A stretch of 64,000 nucleotides of DNA from Streptomyces ferrugineus (GTDB taxonomy: Bacteria > Actinomycetota > Actinomycetes > Streptomycetales > Streptomycetaceae): contig NZ_CP063373.1 of NCBI RefSeq assembly GCF_015160855.1, forward strand, positions 6,882,001 to 6,946,000. Reading direction: 5' to 3'. Below, one piece after another: positions 56,087 through 64,000 of the stretch. Below the pieces are notes generated by a model. That model ran no database searches. It saw nothing but the letters and a program-made list of their open reading frames with translations, and was not told where the DNA came from. Position 1 is the first letter of the stretch; each line of letters begins with the position of its first letter. The position numbers and the translations under genes are program-made.

Positions 56087-57490
56087 CTAGTTGAGGTACT
56101 GGCAGGTGGAGCGGGGCGTGTAGACGCCGTGCCCGGCGTGGCCGGTGTACTCCCGCTCGGTGATGACGGGTTCGCCGCGCGAGAGGACCGTCTCGACCCG
56201 GCCGGTGGTGCGCTTGCCCTCGTACGCCGAGTAGTCGACGTTCATGTGGTGGCTGTCGGCGGACATGACCTGCTCCGCGCGCGGGTCGTAGATCACGACG
56301 TCGGCGTCGGCACCCGGTGCGATGGTGCCCTTCTTCGGGTACATGCCGAACATCCGGGCCGGGGTCGCGCAGGCGATCTCGATCCAGCGGCGGCGCGAGA
56401 TGTGGCCGTCGACGACGGCCTGGTGCAGCAGGTCCATCCGGTTCTCGACGCCGGGAAGGCCGTTGGGGATCTTCGAGAAGTCCCCTCGCCCCAGCTCCTT
56501 CTGGCCGACGAAGCAGAACGGGCAGTGGTCGGTGGAGACGACCTGGAGGTCGTTGGTCCGCAGGCCCTTCCAGAGCTGGGCCTGGTGCTCGCGCGGCCGC
56601 AGCGGCGTCGAGCACACGTACTTCGCGCCCTCGAAGTCCGGCTCGGCGAGATTGTCGGTGGACAGGAACAGATACTGCGGGCAGGTCTCGCCGAAGACGT
56701 TCAGCCCCTCGTCGCGGGCCCGTGCCAGCTCGGCCACTGCCTCCATGGCCGAGACGTGCACGACGTAGAGCGGGGCGCCCGCGACCTGGGCGAGCTTGAT
56801 GGCCCGGTGGGTGGCCTCGGCTTCGAGAAGGGCCTTGCGGACCTCCCCGTGGTAACGGGGGTCGGTCTCCCCCCTCGCCAGCGCCTGCTCGACCAGGACA
56901 TCGATCGCGATGCCGTTCTCGGCGTGCATCATGATCAGTCCGCCGTTCTCGGCGGAGCGCTGCATGGCGCGCAGGATCTGGCCGTCGTCGGAGTAGAAGA
57001 CGCCGGGGTAGGCCATGAACTGCTTGAAGGAGGTGACACCTTCCTCCACCAGCAGGTCCATCTCCTTGAGCGTCTCCTGGTTCACATCGGAGACGATCAT
57101 GTGGAAGCCGTAGTCGATGGCGCAGTTGCCCTCGGCCTTGGCGTGCCAGCCGTCGAGGCCCTCGCGCAGTGAGTGGCCCTGGCTCTGTACGGCGAAGTCG
57201 ACGATCGTGGTCGTACCGCCCCAGGCTGCGGCCCGGGTGCCGGTCTCGAAGGTGTCGGAGGCGAAGGTGCCGCCGAACGGCAGCTCCATGTGCGTGTGGG
57301 CGTCGACGCCGCCCGGGATGACGTACTTGCCGCCGGCGTCGATGGTCCGCTCGGCCGTCCAGGCCTCGGCGACCGGGGTGCTACTGGCGGCGAGGGCGGC
57401 GATACGGCCGTCCTCGATCAGGACGTCGGCGTGCATCTCGTCGGACGCGGTGATGACGAGGCCGCCGCGGATTACTGTTCGGCCGGTCAT
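56087..57490 (-). CDS. hydA: Dihydropyrimidinase (D-hydantoinase)
   Basis: 467 residues, a metal-dependent amidohydrolase. Metal-binding features: VDAHTHMELPF (HxH), SFKQFMAYPG (the lysine that is carbamylated), MMHAEN, VVHVSA and STDHCPF. It opens dihydrouracil/dihydrothymine (or hydantoins) to N-carbamoyl-beta-amino acids, the second step of reductive pyrimidine breakdown. It is followed by the LLM gene and preceded by a nitrilase-type amidohydrolase that would take the next step. Confidence 0.93.
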   Translation of the reverse strand: MTGRTVIRGGLVITASDEMHADVLIEDGRIAALAASSTPVAEAWTAERTIDAGGKYVIPGGVDAHTHMELPFGGTFASDTFETGTRAAAWGGTTTIVDFAVQSQGHSLREGLDGWHAKAEGNCAIDYGFHMIVSDVNQETLKEMDLLVEEGVTSFKQFMAYPGVFYSDDGQILRAMQRSAENGGLIMMHAENGIAIDVLVEQALARGETDPRYHGEVRKALLEAEATHRAIKLAQVAGAPLYVVHVSAMEAVAELARARDEGLNVFGETCPQYLFLSTDNLAEPDFEGAKYVCSTPLRPREHQAQLWKGLRTNDLQVVSTDHCPFCFVGQKELGRGDFSKIPNGLPGVENRMDLLHQAVVDGHISRRRWIEIACATPARMFGMYPKKGTIAPGADADVVIYDPRAEQVMSADSHHMNVDYSAYEGKRTTGRVETVLSRGEPVITEREYTGHAGHGVYTPRSTCQYLN

Positions 57491-57583
57491 GGGTCCTCTC
57501 CCTCGGTGGTCACGTGCGGCTCGGTTGTGGCTGGTCGCGCAGTTCCCCGCGCCCGCTACGGGGCGCTGATGCGGCCGGTGCTG

Positions 57584-58426
57584 TTACGGCGCCGTCAGCG
57601 GGCCGTACGCACCCGGCGCCCGGTCCCTGTAGAACTGCCAGCGGTCGCGGACCTCGCGGAGCTTGGCCAGGTCCAGGTCGCGGACGACGAGTTCGGTCTC
57701 CTTGTCGCTCGCCACCTCGCCGACGAACTGGGCCTCCGGGTCCACGAAGTAGGTGGTGCCGTAGAAGTCGTTGTCGCCGAGGTCCTCCACCCCGACCCGG
57801 TTGATCGCGCCCACGAAGTACTCGTTGGCGACGGCCGCGGCCGGCTGCTCCAGCTGCCACAGATAGCGGGAGAGCCCGCGGGAGGTGGCCGAGGGGTTGA
57901 ACACGATCTCCGCGCCGCCCAGGCCCAGCGCCCGCCAGCCCTCCGGGAAGTGACGGTCGTAGCAGATGTAGACGCCGATCTTCCCGACGGCCGTCTCGAA
58001 CACGGGCCAGCCGCTGTTCCCCGGGCGGAAGTAGAACTTCTCCCAGAAGCCCTGCACTTGGGGGATGTGGGTCTTGCGGTACTTGCCGAGGTAGGAGCCG
58101 TCCGCGTCGATCACGGCGGCGGTGTTGTACAGGACGCCCGGCTGCTCCTCCTCGTACATCGGCAGGACGAGGACGATGCCCAGCTCCTTCGCGAGCGCCT
58201 GGAAGCGCCGGACGGTCGGGCCCTCGGGGATCTGCTCGGCGTACTCGTAGAACGCCTTGTCCTGCACCTGGCAGAAGTACGGTCCGTAGAACAGCTCCTG
58301 GAAGCACAGCACTTGAGCACCCTGCGCGGCCGCGTCGCGGGCCGCCTGCTCGTGTACCTGGATCATGGATTCCTTGTCGCCGGTCCACGCGGTCTGGAAG
58401 AGGGCGGCACGAATCACTCGGCTCAT
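57584..58426 (-). CDS. Nitrilase-family N-carbamoyl-beta-alanine amidohydrolase (first copy)
   Basis: 280 residues with the nitrilase triad: Glu 44 (FQELFYG), Lys 118 (KYRKTHIPQ) and Cys 155 (CYDRHFPE). The subgroup with YICYDRHFPEGWR and PSATSRGLSRYLW is beta-ureidopropionase-like. It would hydrolyse the product of dihydropyrimidinase to beta-alanine, CO2 and ammonia. A second enzyme of identical length and triad positions is encoded at 61476. Two 10-bp direct repeats lie upstream of the start. Confidence 0.88.
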   Translation of the reverse strand: MSRVIRAALFQTAWTGDKESMIQVHEQAARDAAAQGAQVLCFQELFYGPYFCQVQDKAFYEYAEQIPEGPTVRRFQALAKELGIVLVLPMYEEEQPGVLYNTAAVIDADGSYLGKYRKTHIPQVQGFWEKFYFRPGNSGWPVFETAVGKIGVYICYDRHFPEGWRALGLGGAEIVFNPSATSRGLSRYLWQLEQPAAAVANEYFVGAINRVGVEDLGDNDFYGTTYFVDPEAQFVGEVASDKETELVVRDLDLAKLREVRDRWQFYRDRAPGAYGPLTAP

Positions 58427-58489
58427 CGGGACCTCCGGTCGCTCGGTGTGCGAGAAGGCTAGGAAGTCCGGTCCGTCGGTTTGAGTTGC

Positions 58490-58531
58490 ACGGTGTCACG
58501 TCTGGGGGCGTGCGGCGTGTCACGGTGTCAC
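58490..58531. promoter_or_regulatory. Direct repeats ACGGTGTCAC x2 upstream of the first nitrilase gene
   Basis: The 10-mer occurs at 58490-58499 and 58522-58531, 32 bp apart (three helical turns), in the gap between pucR and the nitrilase gene. It is a candidate binding site for the neighbouring PucR regulator. Confidence 0.5.
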
Positions 58532-58581
58532 TCTGTCGTGGTCCCATGTTTCACCGCCGTTTTCCCAGGTCGTGGCAGGTT

Positions 58582-60147
58582 TCAACTCTGTTGCGCGTCG
58601 TGTGCGAGGAGTGCGATGTGCACGGATGCGGCCTGTTCGAAGTCGTCGAGGTCGACGCCGAGCCGCGTCTGTATCGCCTCCAGGCGGCGGTAGAGCGCGG
58701 GCCGCGAGACATGGTGGAGCTGGGCGGTGCGGGACTTGTTCCGGCCGGTGGCGAGATAGGTCCGCAGCACGGACAGCATGTCGTCGTCGGCCGTGCACAG
58801 CAGCCCGTCCAGCTCTCGCTCCGCGAAGGACTGCACATACGGGTCGTCGCGCAACAGCCGGATCAGGCCGCGCAGATGAACGTCCTTCAGGCGTACGACG
58901 GCCGGCAGGTCGAGGGCGGCCGTGGAGTCGGCGACGGCGTCGGCGACGTGCTGGGCCTCGCGCAGCCCTGCGGGCACGTCGTCCCAGGCGGTACGGGCGT
59001 CCGCGGCGGCCACGACGGCCTGGGCGGCCCCCGACTCCGTACGCACCCGGGCGGCGAAGTTCGCGGCGAGCACGGCGGCGTCCTGGTCCCGGGCGAGGCT
59101 GAGCAGCACGGCGGTGGCCCCGTCGGCGAGTTCGGCCACGATCCCGGACAGCCCCAGCATGCGCAGCACACGCTCCAGTTGGGGCGCGTCACCGTCCCGC
59201 ACCACCAACGGCACGAAGGTGCGCCTGTTGACGGGCAGCCCGGCGGCACGCGCGCGCGGCAGCAGCTGGCGCGCCGGTACGACCCCGCTGACGAGGTCGG
59301 TCAGCAGGCTCTGCGCGGACTGCTCCTCCCAGGTGTGCGCGGAGTTGCCGCCGAGCATGCGGTGCAGGACGAGGGCCTCGGCGGCCCGGTCGGCGAGCAG
59401 TCGCCCGGTGGCGGTGTCGCCGCGGTGCCCGCACAGCACGATCTGCCCCCACCGCTCCCCGCGTCCGCCCAGTTCGGCCCGGATCCAGCCGTCGCCCTCG
59501 CGGCCGCCTGCCTGCCGGGCGATGCGCTCCCAGTCGCGCAGCACGTCGTCCACCGCCGGCCGCTCCCCCGCCGTGGCGAGGACCCGGTGGGCGAGGTTGG
59601 TGACGACGACGGGGCAGGCGCTGTGCGAGGCGACCTCGTCGAGCAGGCTCTGCAGCGGGGCACCGGCGGTGATGAGCGCGGTGAGCGTGGTCCGTACGGA
59701 TTCGGAGAGGCTGACGGCGGCGAACTTCCGCCGCACGAGCCGGGACTGGACCTCCTCGGTCAGTTCGGCGAAGGGGAAGGGCCGGTGCAGGACGACCATG
59801 GGCAGCCCGCACCGCTCGGCGGCCCGGCGCATCACGTCCGGCGGGGCCGGGAACGCCCGGCCGAGACCGAGGACGACGGCCGCCGCCTCGGCCCGGTGCA
59901 GGGAGCGGATGTACTCGGCCTGCTTGTCCTCGTCCCCGGCGAGCAGCACGCCGGTGGTGAGCACCATCTCGCCGCCGGTGAGCATCACCCCGACGTCCGG
60001 CGCCTCGGCGACATGCACCCAGCGCACCGGCCGGTCGAGCTGACCGGCGCCGGCCACCACCTCGGGCTCCCCGGCCAGCACCCGCTCCAGGGTGAGGACC
60101 TGCCGGACCGACAGAGCGGGCTCCAGGGGTTCCGGGATGGTGGTCAT
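58582..60147 (-). CDS. PucR-family transcriptional regulator
   Basis: 521 residues. The N-terminal PucR ligand domain (about 10-130: VRQVLTLERVLAGEPEVVAG, VLTTGVLL) is followed by a GGDEF-like middle part and a C-terminal helix-turn-helix (about 460-515: LRTYLATGRNKSRTAQLHHVSRPALYRRLEAI). PucR proteins activate purine or pyrimidine catabolic genes in response to a pathway intermediate. It sits inside the locus with all genes on the same strand, consistent with control of both flanking units. Confidence 0.9.
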   Translation of the reverse strand: MTTIPEPLEPALSVRQVLTLERVLAGEPEVVAGAGQLDRPVRWVHVAEAPDVGVMLTGGEMVLTTGVLLAGDEDKQAEYIRSLHRAEAAAVVLGLGRAFPAPPDVMRRAAERCGLPMVVLHRPFPFAELTEEVQSRLVRRKFAAVSLSESVRTTLTALITAGAPLQSLLDEVASHSACPVVVTNLAHRVLATAGERPAVDDVLRDWERIARQAGGREGDGWIRAELGGRGERWGQIVLCGHRGDTATGRLLADRAAEALVLHRMLGGNSAHTWEEQSAQSLLTDLVSGVVPARQLLPRARAAGLPVNRRTFVPLVVRDGDAPQLERVLRMLGLSGIVAELADGATAVLLSLARDQDAAVLAANFAARVRTESGAAQAVVAAADARTAWDDVPAGLREAQHVADAVADSTAALDLPAVVRLKDVHLRGLIRLLRDDPYVQSFAERELDGLLCTADDDMLSVLRTYLATGRNKSRTAQLHHVSRPALYRRLEAIQTRLGVDLDDFEQAASVHIALLAHDAQQS

Positions 60148-60195
60148 GGCGGCGTTCCCTTACATGTGCTGCATGCGCGGCTCAGATGGGTCCTG

Positions 60196-61479
60196 CTAGA
60201 GGCTCCGCAGGGCGGTCTCGAGGATCGCGGCGCCCTCCTCGGCCTCCGCGACGGTGAGGGACAGGGGCGGGGCGATCCGCAGGGACGTGGTGTTGTGCCC
60301 GCCGCCCTTGCCGATGAGCAGTCCGCCGTCGCGGGCCGCCTCCAGCACCGCGGACGCGGCGGCGGGGTCGGCCTCGTCCGTGCCGGGCCTGGTCAGCTCG
60401 AGGCCCAGCATCAGGCCCCGGCCGCGCACCTCCCGTACGTGCGGCACCTGCGCGGCGACGGCCCGCAGCCGTTCCAGAAGCAGTCCGCCGACCCGCCGGG
60501 CGTTGCCCTGGAGGTCGTGTTCCAGCAGGTAGGAGAGGTTGGCGAGGCCGGCCGCCATGGTGATCTGGGTGCCGCCGAAGGTGGAGATGCTGTTGGCGTC
60601 CAGGCAGTTCATGATCTCGGCGCGGGCGACGACCCCGCCGATGGACATGCCGTTGCCGATGCCCTTGGCGAAGGTCAGCATGTCCGGCGGGCCGGACCGC
60701 GCATGCGCCTGCCAGCCCCAGAAGTGGTCGCCGGTGCGGCCCCAGCCGGTCTGCACCTCGTCGGCGATCCACAGGATGCCGTGCTCGGCGAGCACCTCGC
60801 GGAAGGCGGCGTACAGCCCGTCCGGGCCCGAGGTGAAGCCGCCGACGCCCTGGATGGGCTCGGCGATCAGGGCGGCGGGCGGGCGGGTGTGGCCGAGCAG
60901 GTCCCTCAGATCGTCGACGCAGGCCGCGATGAAGTCCTCGTCGCTCAGGGAGGCGTACGGACCACGGGTGCGGACCCCGCCGTGGACGTACAGCGTCTGC
61001 AGCGGGGACAGCGAGGTCGGCGACCAGCCGCGGTTGCCGGTGATGCCGACCGCGCTGAAGGAGCGGCCGTGGTAGCTGTTGCGCATCGCCAGGACCGAGT
61101 TGCTCTGCCGGTGGGCCGTCGCGAGCAGCAGGGCGGTGTCGTTGGCCTCGGTGCCGGAGGTGGTGAAGAAGACGCGGGCGTCCGGGATGCCGCTCAACTG
61201 GGCGATGCGCTCGGCGAGTTCGACCATGGGCCGGTTGAGGTACAGGGTCGAGGAGTGGATGATCCGCCCGGCCTGCTCGCTCACCGCCTTGGTGACCTCG
61301 GGCAGCGCGTGCGCGGTCATCGTGGTGAGGATGCCGCCGAAGAAGTCGAGGTAGCGCCGTCCCTCGGTGTCCCACACGTGGCGGCCCTCGCCGTGGGTGA
61401 TCTCCAGCGGCTCCTCGTAGTACAGGGCGAGCCAGTCGGGCATGACGGCTCGGTGGCGTCCCAGCAGGTCCTTGGTCAC
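60196..61479 (-). CDS. Class III PLP aminotransferase (beta-alanine/omega-amino acid type)
   Basis: 427 residues. Motifs: SGTEANDTALLLA, NSYHGRSFSAVGITG, IADEVQTGWGRTG (PLP-binding Asp) and TFAKGIGNGM (Schiff-base Lys). In this locus it most likely transaminates beta-alanine or 3-aminoisobutyrate, the last step of reductive pyrimidine breakdown. The GTG start overlaps the upstream nitrilase stop (GTGA), so the two are co-translated. Confidence 0.9.
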   Translation of the reverse strand: MTKDLLGRHRAVMPDWLALYYEEPLEITHGEGRHVWDTEGRRYLDFFGGILTTMTAHALPEVTKAVSEQAGRIIHSSTLYLNRPMVELAERIAQLSGIPDARVFFTTSGTEANDTALLLATAHRQSNSVLAMRNSYHGRSFSAVGITGNRGWSPTSLSPLQTLYVHGGVRTRGPYASLSDEDFIAACVDDLRDLLGHTRPPAALIAEPIQGVGGFTSGPDGLYAAFREVLAEHGILWIADEVQTGWGRTGDHFWGWQAHARSGPPDMLTFAKGIGNGMSIGGVVARAEIMNCLDANSISTFGGTQITMAAGLANLSYLLEHDLQGNARRVGGLLLERLRAVAAQVPHVREVRGRGLMLGLELTRPGTDEADPAAASAVLEAARDGGLLIGKGGGHNTTSLRIAPPLSLTVAEAEEGAAILETALRSL

Positions 61480-62318
61480 GGCTGCACCAGTCCTTCGTAG
61501 GCGTCGGGGCGGCGGTCGCGGTAGAAGGCCCACTGCTGCCGCACTTCGTCGATCAGGTCGAAGTCGAGGTCGCGCACGACGAGTTCCTCGCTCTTGTCGC
61601 TGGCGATCTCCCCGACAACCTGCCCACGTGGATCGACGAAATAGCTCGTCCCGTAGAAGTCGTTGTCGCCGTACGGCTCCTGGCCCACCCGGTTGATGGC
61701 GGCGATGAAGTACTCGTTGGCGACGGCCGCCGCGGGCTGCTCGAGCTGCCAGAGGTAGGCCGACAGGCCGCGCGAGGTGGCGGACGGGTTGTAGACCAAC
61801 TGGGCGCCGTTGAGCCCGAGTTGCCGCCATCCCTCCGGAAAGTGGCGGTCGTAGCAGATATAGACCCCCACCTTCCCGACGGCGGTGTCGAAGACCGGCC
61901 ACCCCACATTGCCGGGCTTGAAGTAGTACTTCTCCCAGAACCCCTTGACCTGCGGGATGTGGTGCTTGCGGTACTTGCCGAGGAAGGTTCCGTCGGAGTC
62001 GATCACGGCGGCGGTGTTGTAGTAGAAGCCGGAGCTCTCGACCTCGAAGACGGGCACGACGACGACCATGCCGGTCTCGCGGGCCAGCTCCCGCATACGG
62101 CGCACGGTGGGCCCGTCGGGAACCGGCTCGGCCCAGCCGTAGTGCTCGGGCTCCTGGACCTGGCAGAAGTAGGGAGCGTTGAAGACTTCCTGGAAGCCGA
62201 TGATCCTGGCGCCCTGCCGGGCCGCCTCGCGTGCGTGCTCCTCGTGTTTCGCCACCATGGACTCGGTGTCGCCGGTCCAGGTGGCCTGGACCAGAGCGGC
62301 GCGTACGACGTTGGCCAT
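61476..62318 (-). CDS. Nitrilase-family N-carbamoyl-beta-alanine amidohydrolase (second copy)
   Basis: 280 residues, Glu 44, Lys 118 and Cys 155 at exactly the same positions as the first copy. Large parts are shared (YLGKYRK-like loop, CYDRHFPEGWR, PSATSRGLS.YLWQLEQPAAAVANEYF), but differences throughout rule out a very recent duplication. It is coupled to the aminotransferase, giving a two-gene unit for conversion of carbamoyl-beta-amino acid to semialdehyde. Confidence 0.88.
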   Translation of the reverse strand: MANVVRAALVQATWTGDTESMVAKHEEHAREAARQGARIIGFQEVFNAPYFCQVQEPEHYGWAEPVPDGPTVRRMRELARETGMVVVVPVFEVESSGFYYNTAAVIDSDGTFLGKYRKHHIPQVKGFWEKYYFKPGNVGWPVFDTAVGKVGVYICYDRHFPEGWRQLGLNGAQLVYNPSATSRGLSAYLWQLEQPAAAVANEYFIAAINRVGQEPYGDNDFYGTSYFVDPRGQVVGEIASDKSEELVVRDLDFDLIDEVRQQWAFYRDRRPDAYEGLVQP

Positions 62319-62346
62319 GAGCTGCTCCTTCGACGGGACGTCAGAG

Positions 62347-62378
62347 CCTCTACGCCCGTAGAGGGGGGCCGTAGAGGC
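62347..62378. promoter_or_regulatory. Inverted and direct repeats of CGTAGAGG upstream of the second nitrilase gene
   Basis: CCTCTACG and CGTAGAGG form a perfect palindrome (62347-62364, two-base centre); a further GTAGAGGC follows at 62371. The site is 29 bp upstream of the start codon and may be an operator. Confidence 0.5.
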
Positions 62379-62509
62379 TCGAAAGTAAGCCCCTGGGACA
62401 GCCTTGCCAAGACTGTCGCCGTTAACCCGCCGAGTCGATCAGGTTTCACCCTCCTGTGGGTGATGGATGGGGCCGGTGGGAGGGCTGTGACGGCGCGGCG
62501 CCGGACGGG

Positions 62510-64000
62510 TCAGGCCGTGACGCCGGCGACCCGGAGAGCGTGGACGAGATCCCACTGGCGCTCGTCGGAGACGCCTTGGGCGGCCTCCAGCAGGAGCGGT
62601 ACGAGGGTCTTCGGGTCGGGTGCGACGCTGCGGGCGGCCTCCTCCGGGGTGCGCATGCGGACGTACGCGTCGAGCAGCGCGCGGACCTCACGTCGGCGCC
62701 CCTTACCGACCAGCCCCAGCACGGCCTGCCCGATCTCGGGCGCGGGCCGCAGCACGCCCTGGCGCAGGATCTGCTCCCCGTCCTCGGCCCGCCCCGCCAC
62801 GGTCAGCGCGTCGGCGGCGGCGACCAGCCGCTCGGCGGGCAGCGAGGCGGCCTCCCACAGCAGGGTCGCCCAGTCCGCCCCGAGCCCGGCGCGCCGCATC
62901 TCCGCGGCCAGCAGCGGCAGGCGTACGGCGGGCCAGTGCGCGGCCTCGACGAGCAGCACATGCGCCTCACCGCTGCGCCCCTCGCCCCGCAGCCGCACCA
63001 GCGTCTCCACCGTCCCGGCGACCTCCCGTAGGTCCGCCGGGTCCAGCGCCTGGGCCTGCGGCTCCGCGGGCGGCACGGCGGCCTCCTCGGCGCCGGCCCC
63101 GGCGAACCGGGCTCCGCGCGGGGTGCGGCGGCTGGTGACGGCGGTCTGGGCGGGGAGGGTGGGCTGGTCGGTCGGTGGTACGACGACGGGGGCGGCCTCC
63201 TCCTCGGCGATCCCGGCGAAGCGGGCGCTGCCCCGGCGGCGTTTGCGCTGCTTGGGGGTGGGTTCGGGGGTGCTCGACGGGGCCGGGGCGGGGTTCTCGG
63301 GCGCTGCGGGGGCGGGGGTGCGCCGCGCTTGCGGCCGGTTGGACGCCGCGGTGGACTCCACGGGAGCGGCGTGGCCCGTCGGATCCGCGGCGTTGTGGCC
63401 CGCGGGCCGCCCCCCGGGGCCAGGGCTTTCCGTCACCCCCGCACGAGAGTGCCACTCACCCTCGTCGCCGACCGAGCCGCCGCCTCCACGCCCCTCGTCG
63501 CCGTCCCGACCGCCCCGGAACCGGTCACCACCGGGCCCGTCTCGCTCGCCCCTCTCACCCCTCTCGCCCCTCTCGCCCCGCTCATCGGCGCGGAAGACGG
63601 CTCCCTCCCCCGCCCGCTCCCGCCGTATCTCCGGTCCCCGTGCGCCCGCCGCCCGCCACTCCAAGTCGGCCATCCGCCCCCGGAGTTCGGCGCACCGTGC
63701 GGTCGCGCGTTCGTGGTCGTCGCGGGCCCAGGCGAGGTCGAGGCGGATGGTGTCGGCCTGCTCCCGGGTGGTGGCGGAGGCGAGCAACCGTCCCAGTTCC
63801 GCCTGCCGTTCGGCGGCGTAGCGCTGTTCGCGGAGCATCACGTCGAGGCGGTCCCCGAGGGCGTCGCGCCCGCCGGGACGGGCGTCGTACGCGGCGAGGG
63901 CGGCGGTGTGCAGGGCGCGGGCGCGTTCCGTCTCGGGGGCGGCGCCTCCGGTGCCGTACTGGGCGGCGAGGTCGTGCAGCAGGGACTCCACCACGTCCCA
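62510..64000 (-). CDS. Low-complexity actinomycete protein, unknown function (5' end at window edge)
   Basis: The frame is open to the right edge, so the N terminus may lie outside; a GTG at 63994 could also be the start (494 residues). About 1-125 is helical and charged (EQRYAAERQAELGRLL, WARDDHERATARCAELRGRM), consistent with a coiled coil. About 130-330 is disordered, Gly/Arg/Glu then Pro/Ala-rich, with a GER tripeptide run. The C-terminal 170 residues are helical, Ala/Leu/Arg-rich, and look like repeat hairpins. SARFAGI and GARFAGA occur as two similar short motifs. No function can be given. Confidence 0.65.
   Translation of the reverse strand, partial: WDVVESLLHDLAAQYGTGGAAPETERARALHTAALAAYDARPGGRDALGDRLDVMLREQRYAAERQAELGRLLASATTREQADTIRLDLAWARDDHERATARCAELRGRMADLEWRAAGARGPEIRRERAGEGAVFRADERGERGERGERGERDGPGGDRFRGGRDGDEGRGGGGSVGDEGEWHSRAGVTESPGPGGRPAGHNAADPTGHAAPVESTAASNRPQARRTPAPAAPENPAPAPSSTPEPTPKQRKRRRGSARFAGIAEEEAAPVVVPPTDQPTLPAQTAVTSRRTPRGARFAGAGAEEAAVPPAEPQAQALDPADLREVAGTVETLVRLRGEGRSGEAHVLLVEAAHWPAVRLPLLAAEMRRAGLGADWATLLWEAASLPAERLVAAADALTVAGRAEDGEQILRQGVLRPAPEIGQAVLGLVGKGRRREVRALLDAYVRMRTPEEAARSVAPDPKTLVPLLLEAAQGVSDERQWDLVHALRVAGVTA
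63545..63582. repeat. 9-bp tandem units coding for Gly-Glu-Arg
   Basis: CTCGCCCCT-like units, about four copies, encode a GER tripeptide run in the disordered part of the protein above. This is the third 9-bp tandem array in the window. Confidence 0.75.

Overview
The window is high-GC actinomycete DNA, almost certainly Streptomyces. It has dense GC-rich coding, many GTG starts, overlapping ATGA/GTGA gene junctions, a SARP regulator and a TTA codon in a pathway activator. No rRNA, tRNA, transposase or CRISPR array was recognised.

Region 1 (1-26.8 kb) is most of a prodiginine (undecylprodigiosin-type 'red') biosynthetic cluster; its left end (redF/G/H-type genes expected) lies outside the window. 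A minus-strand operon reads redP, a second redQ, redO, redN, redM, a giant redL with a redK-like reductase fused to its C terminus, redJ and redI (cut by the window edge). A divergent plus-strand operon reads redQ, redR, a DoxX-type membrane protein, a redT-like gene, redU and redV. Then come redZ (+), redY-redW-redX (-) and redD (-). Together they would make 4-methoxy-bipyrrole carbaldehyde (RedM/O/W/X/N/I) and a 2-alkylpyrrole (RedP/Q/R/J/L-K). RedU primes the carrier proteins and RedZ and RedD control transcription. Two features stand out. A perfect 278-bp inverted repeat carries redQ plus the first codons of redR and flanks redP. Between the two operons lie two outward-facing sets of four heptamers at exact 11-bp spacing, each followed at the same distance by the same AGACTCGG, which look like SARP (RedD) operators.

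Region 2 (27-34.3 kb) holds stress or membrane genes: a ClC channel with an apparent frameshift, a DUF4142 protein, a membrane protein, a MarR regulator, a SpoIIE/PP2C phosphatase, a deazaflavin-dependent nitroreductase-like protein and a small membrane protein. TTGCA-N3-TGCAA palindromes recur in its promoters and suggest a local regulon.

Region 3 (34.4-49.6 kb) is a vitamin B12 neighbourhood. It has a btuFCD-type uptake operon with a [2Fe-2S] ferredoxin behind one cobalamin riboswitch, metE behind a second riboswitch, and a decayed regulator between them. A methyltransferase, a G+C-rich minisatellite and an enoyl-CoA hydratase/isomerase-family gene follow, then mutA-mutB-meaB (B12-dependent methylmalonyl-CoA mutase and its GTPase).

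Region 4 (49.6-53.3 kb) has a two-component system, a 5'-truncated AhpD-like gene and a secreted protein.

Region 5 (53.4-62.3 kb) is a reductive pyrimidine/hydantoin catabolism locus: NCS1 transporter, LLM flavoprotein, dihydropyrimidinase, two nitrilase-family amidohydrolases, a PucR regulator and a class III aminotransferase. The window ends in a low-complexity protein of unknown function.
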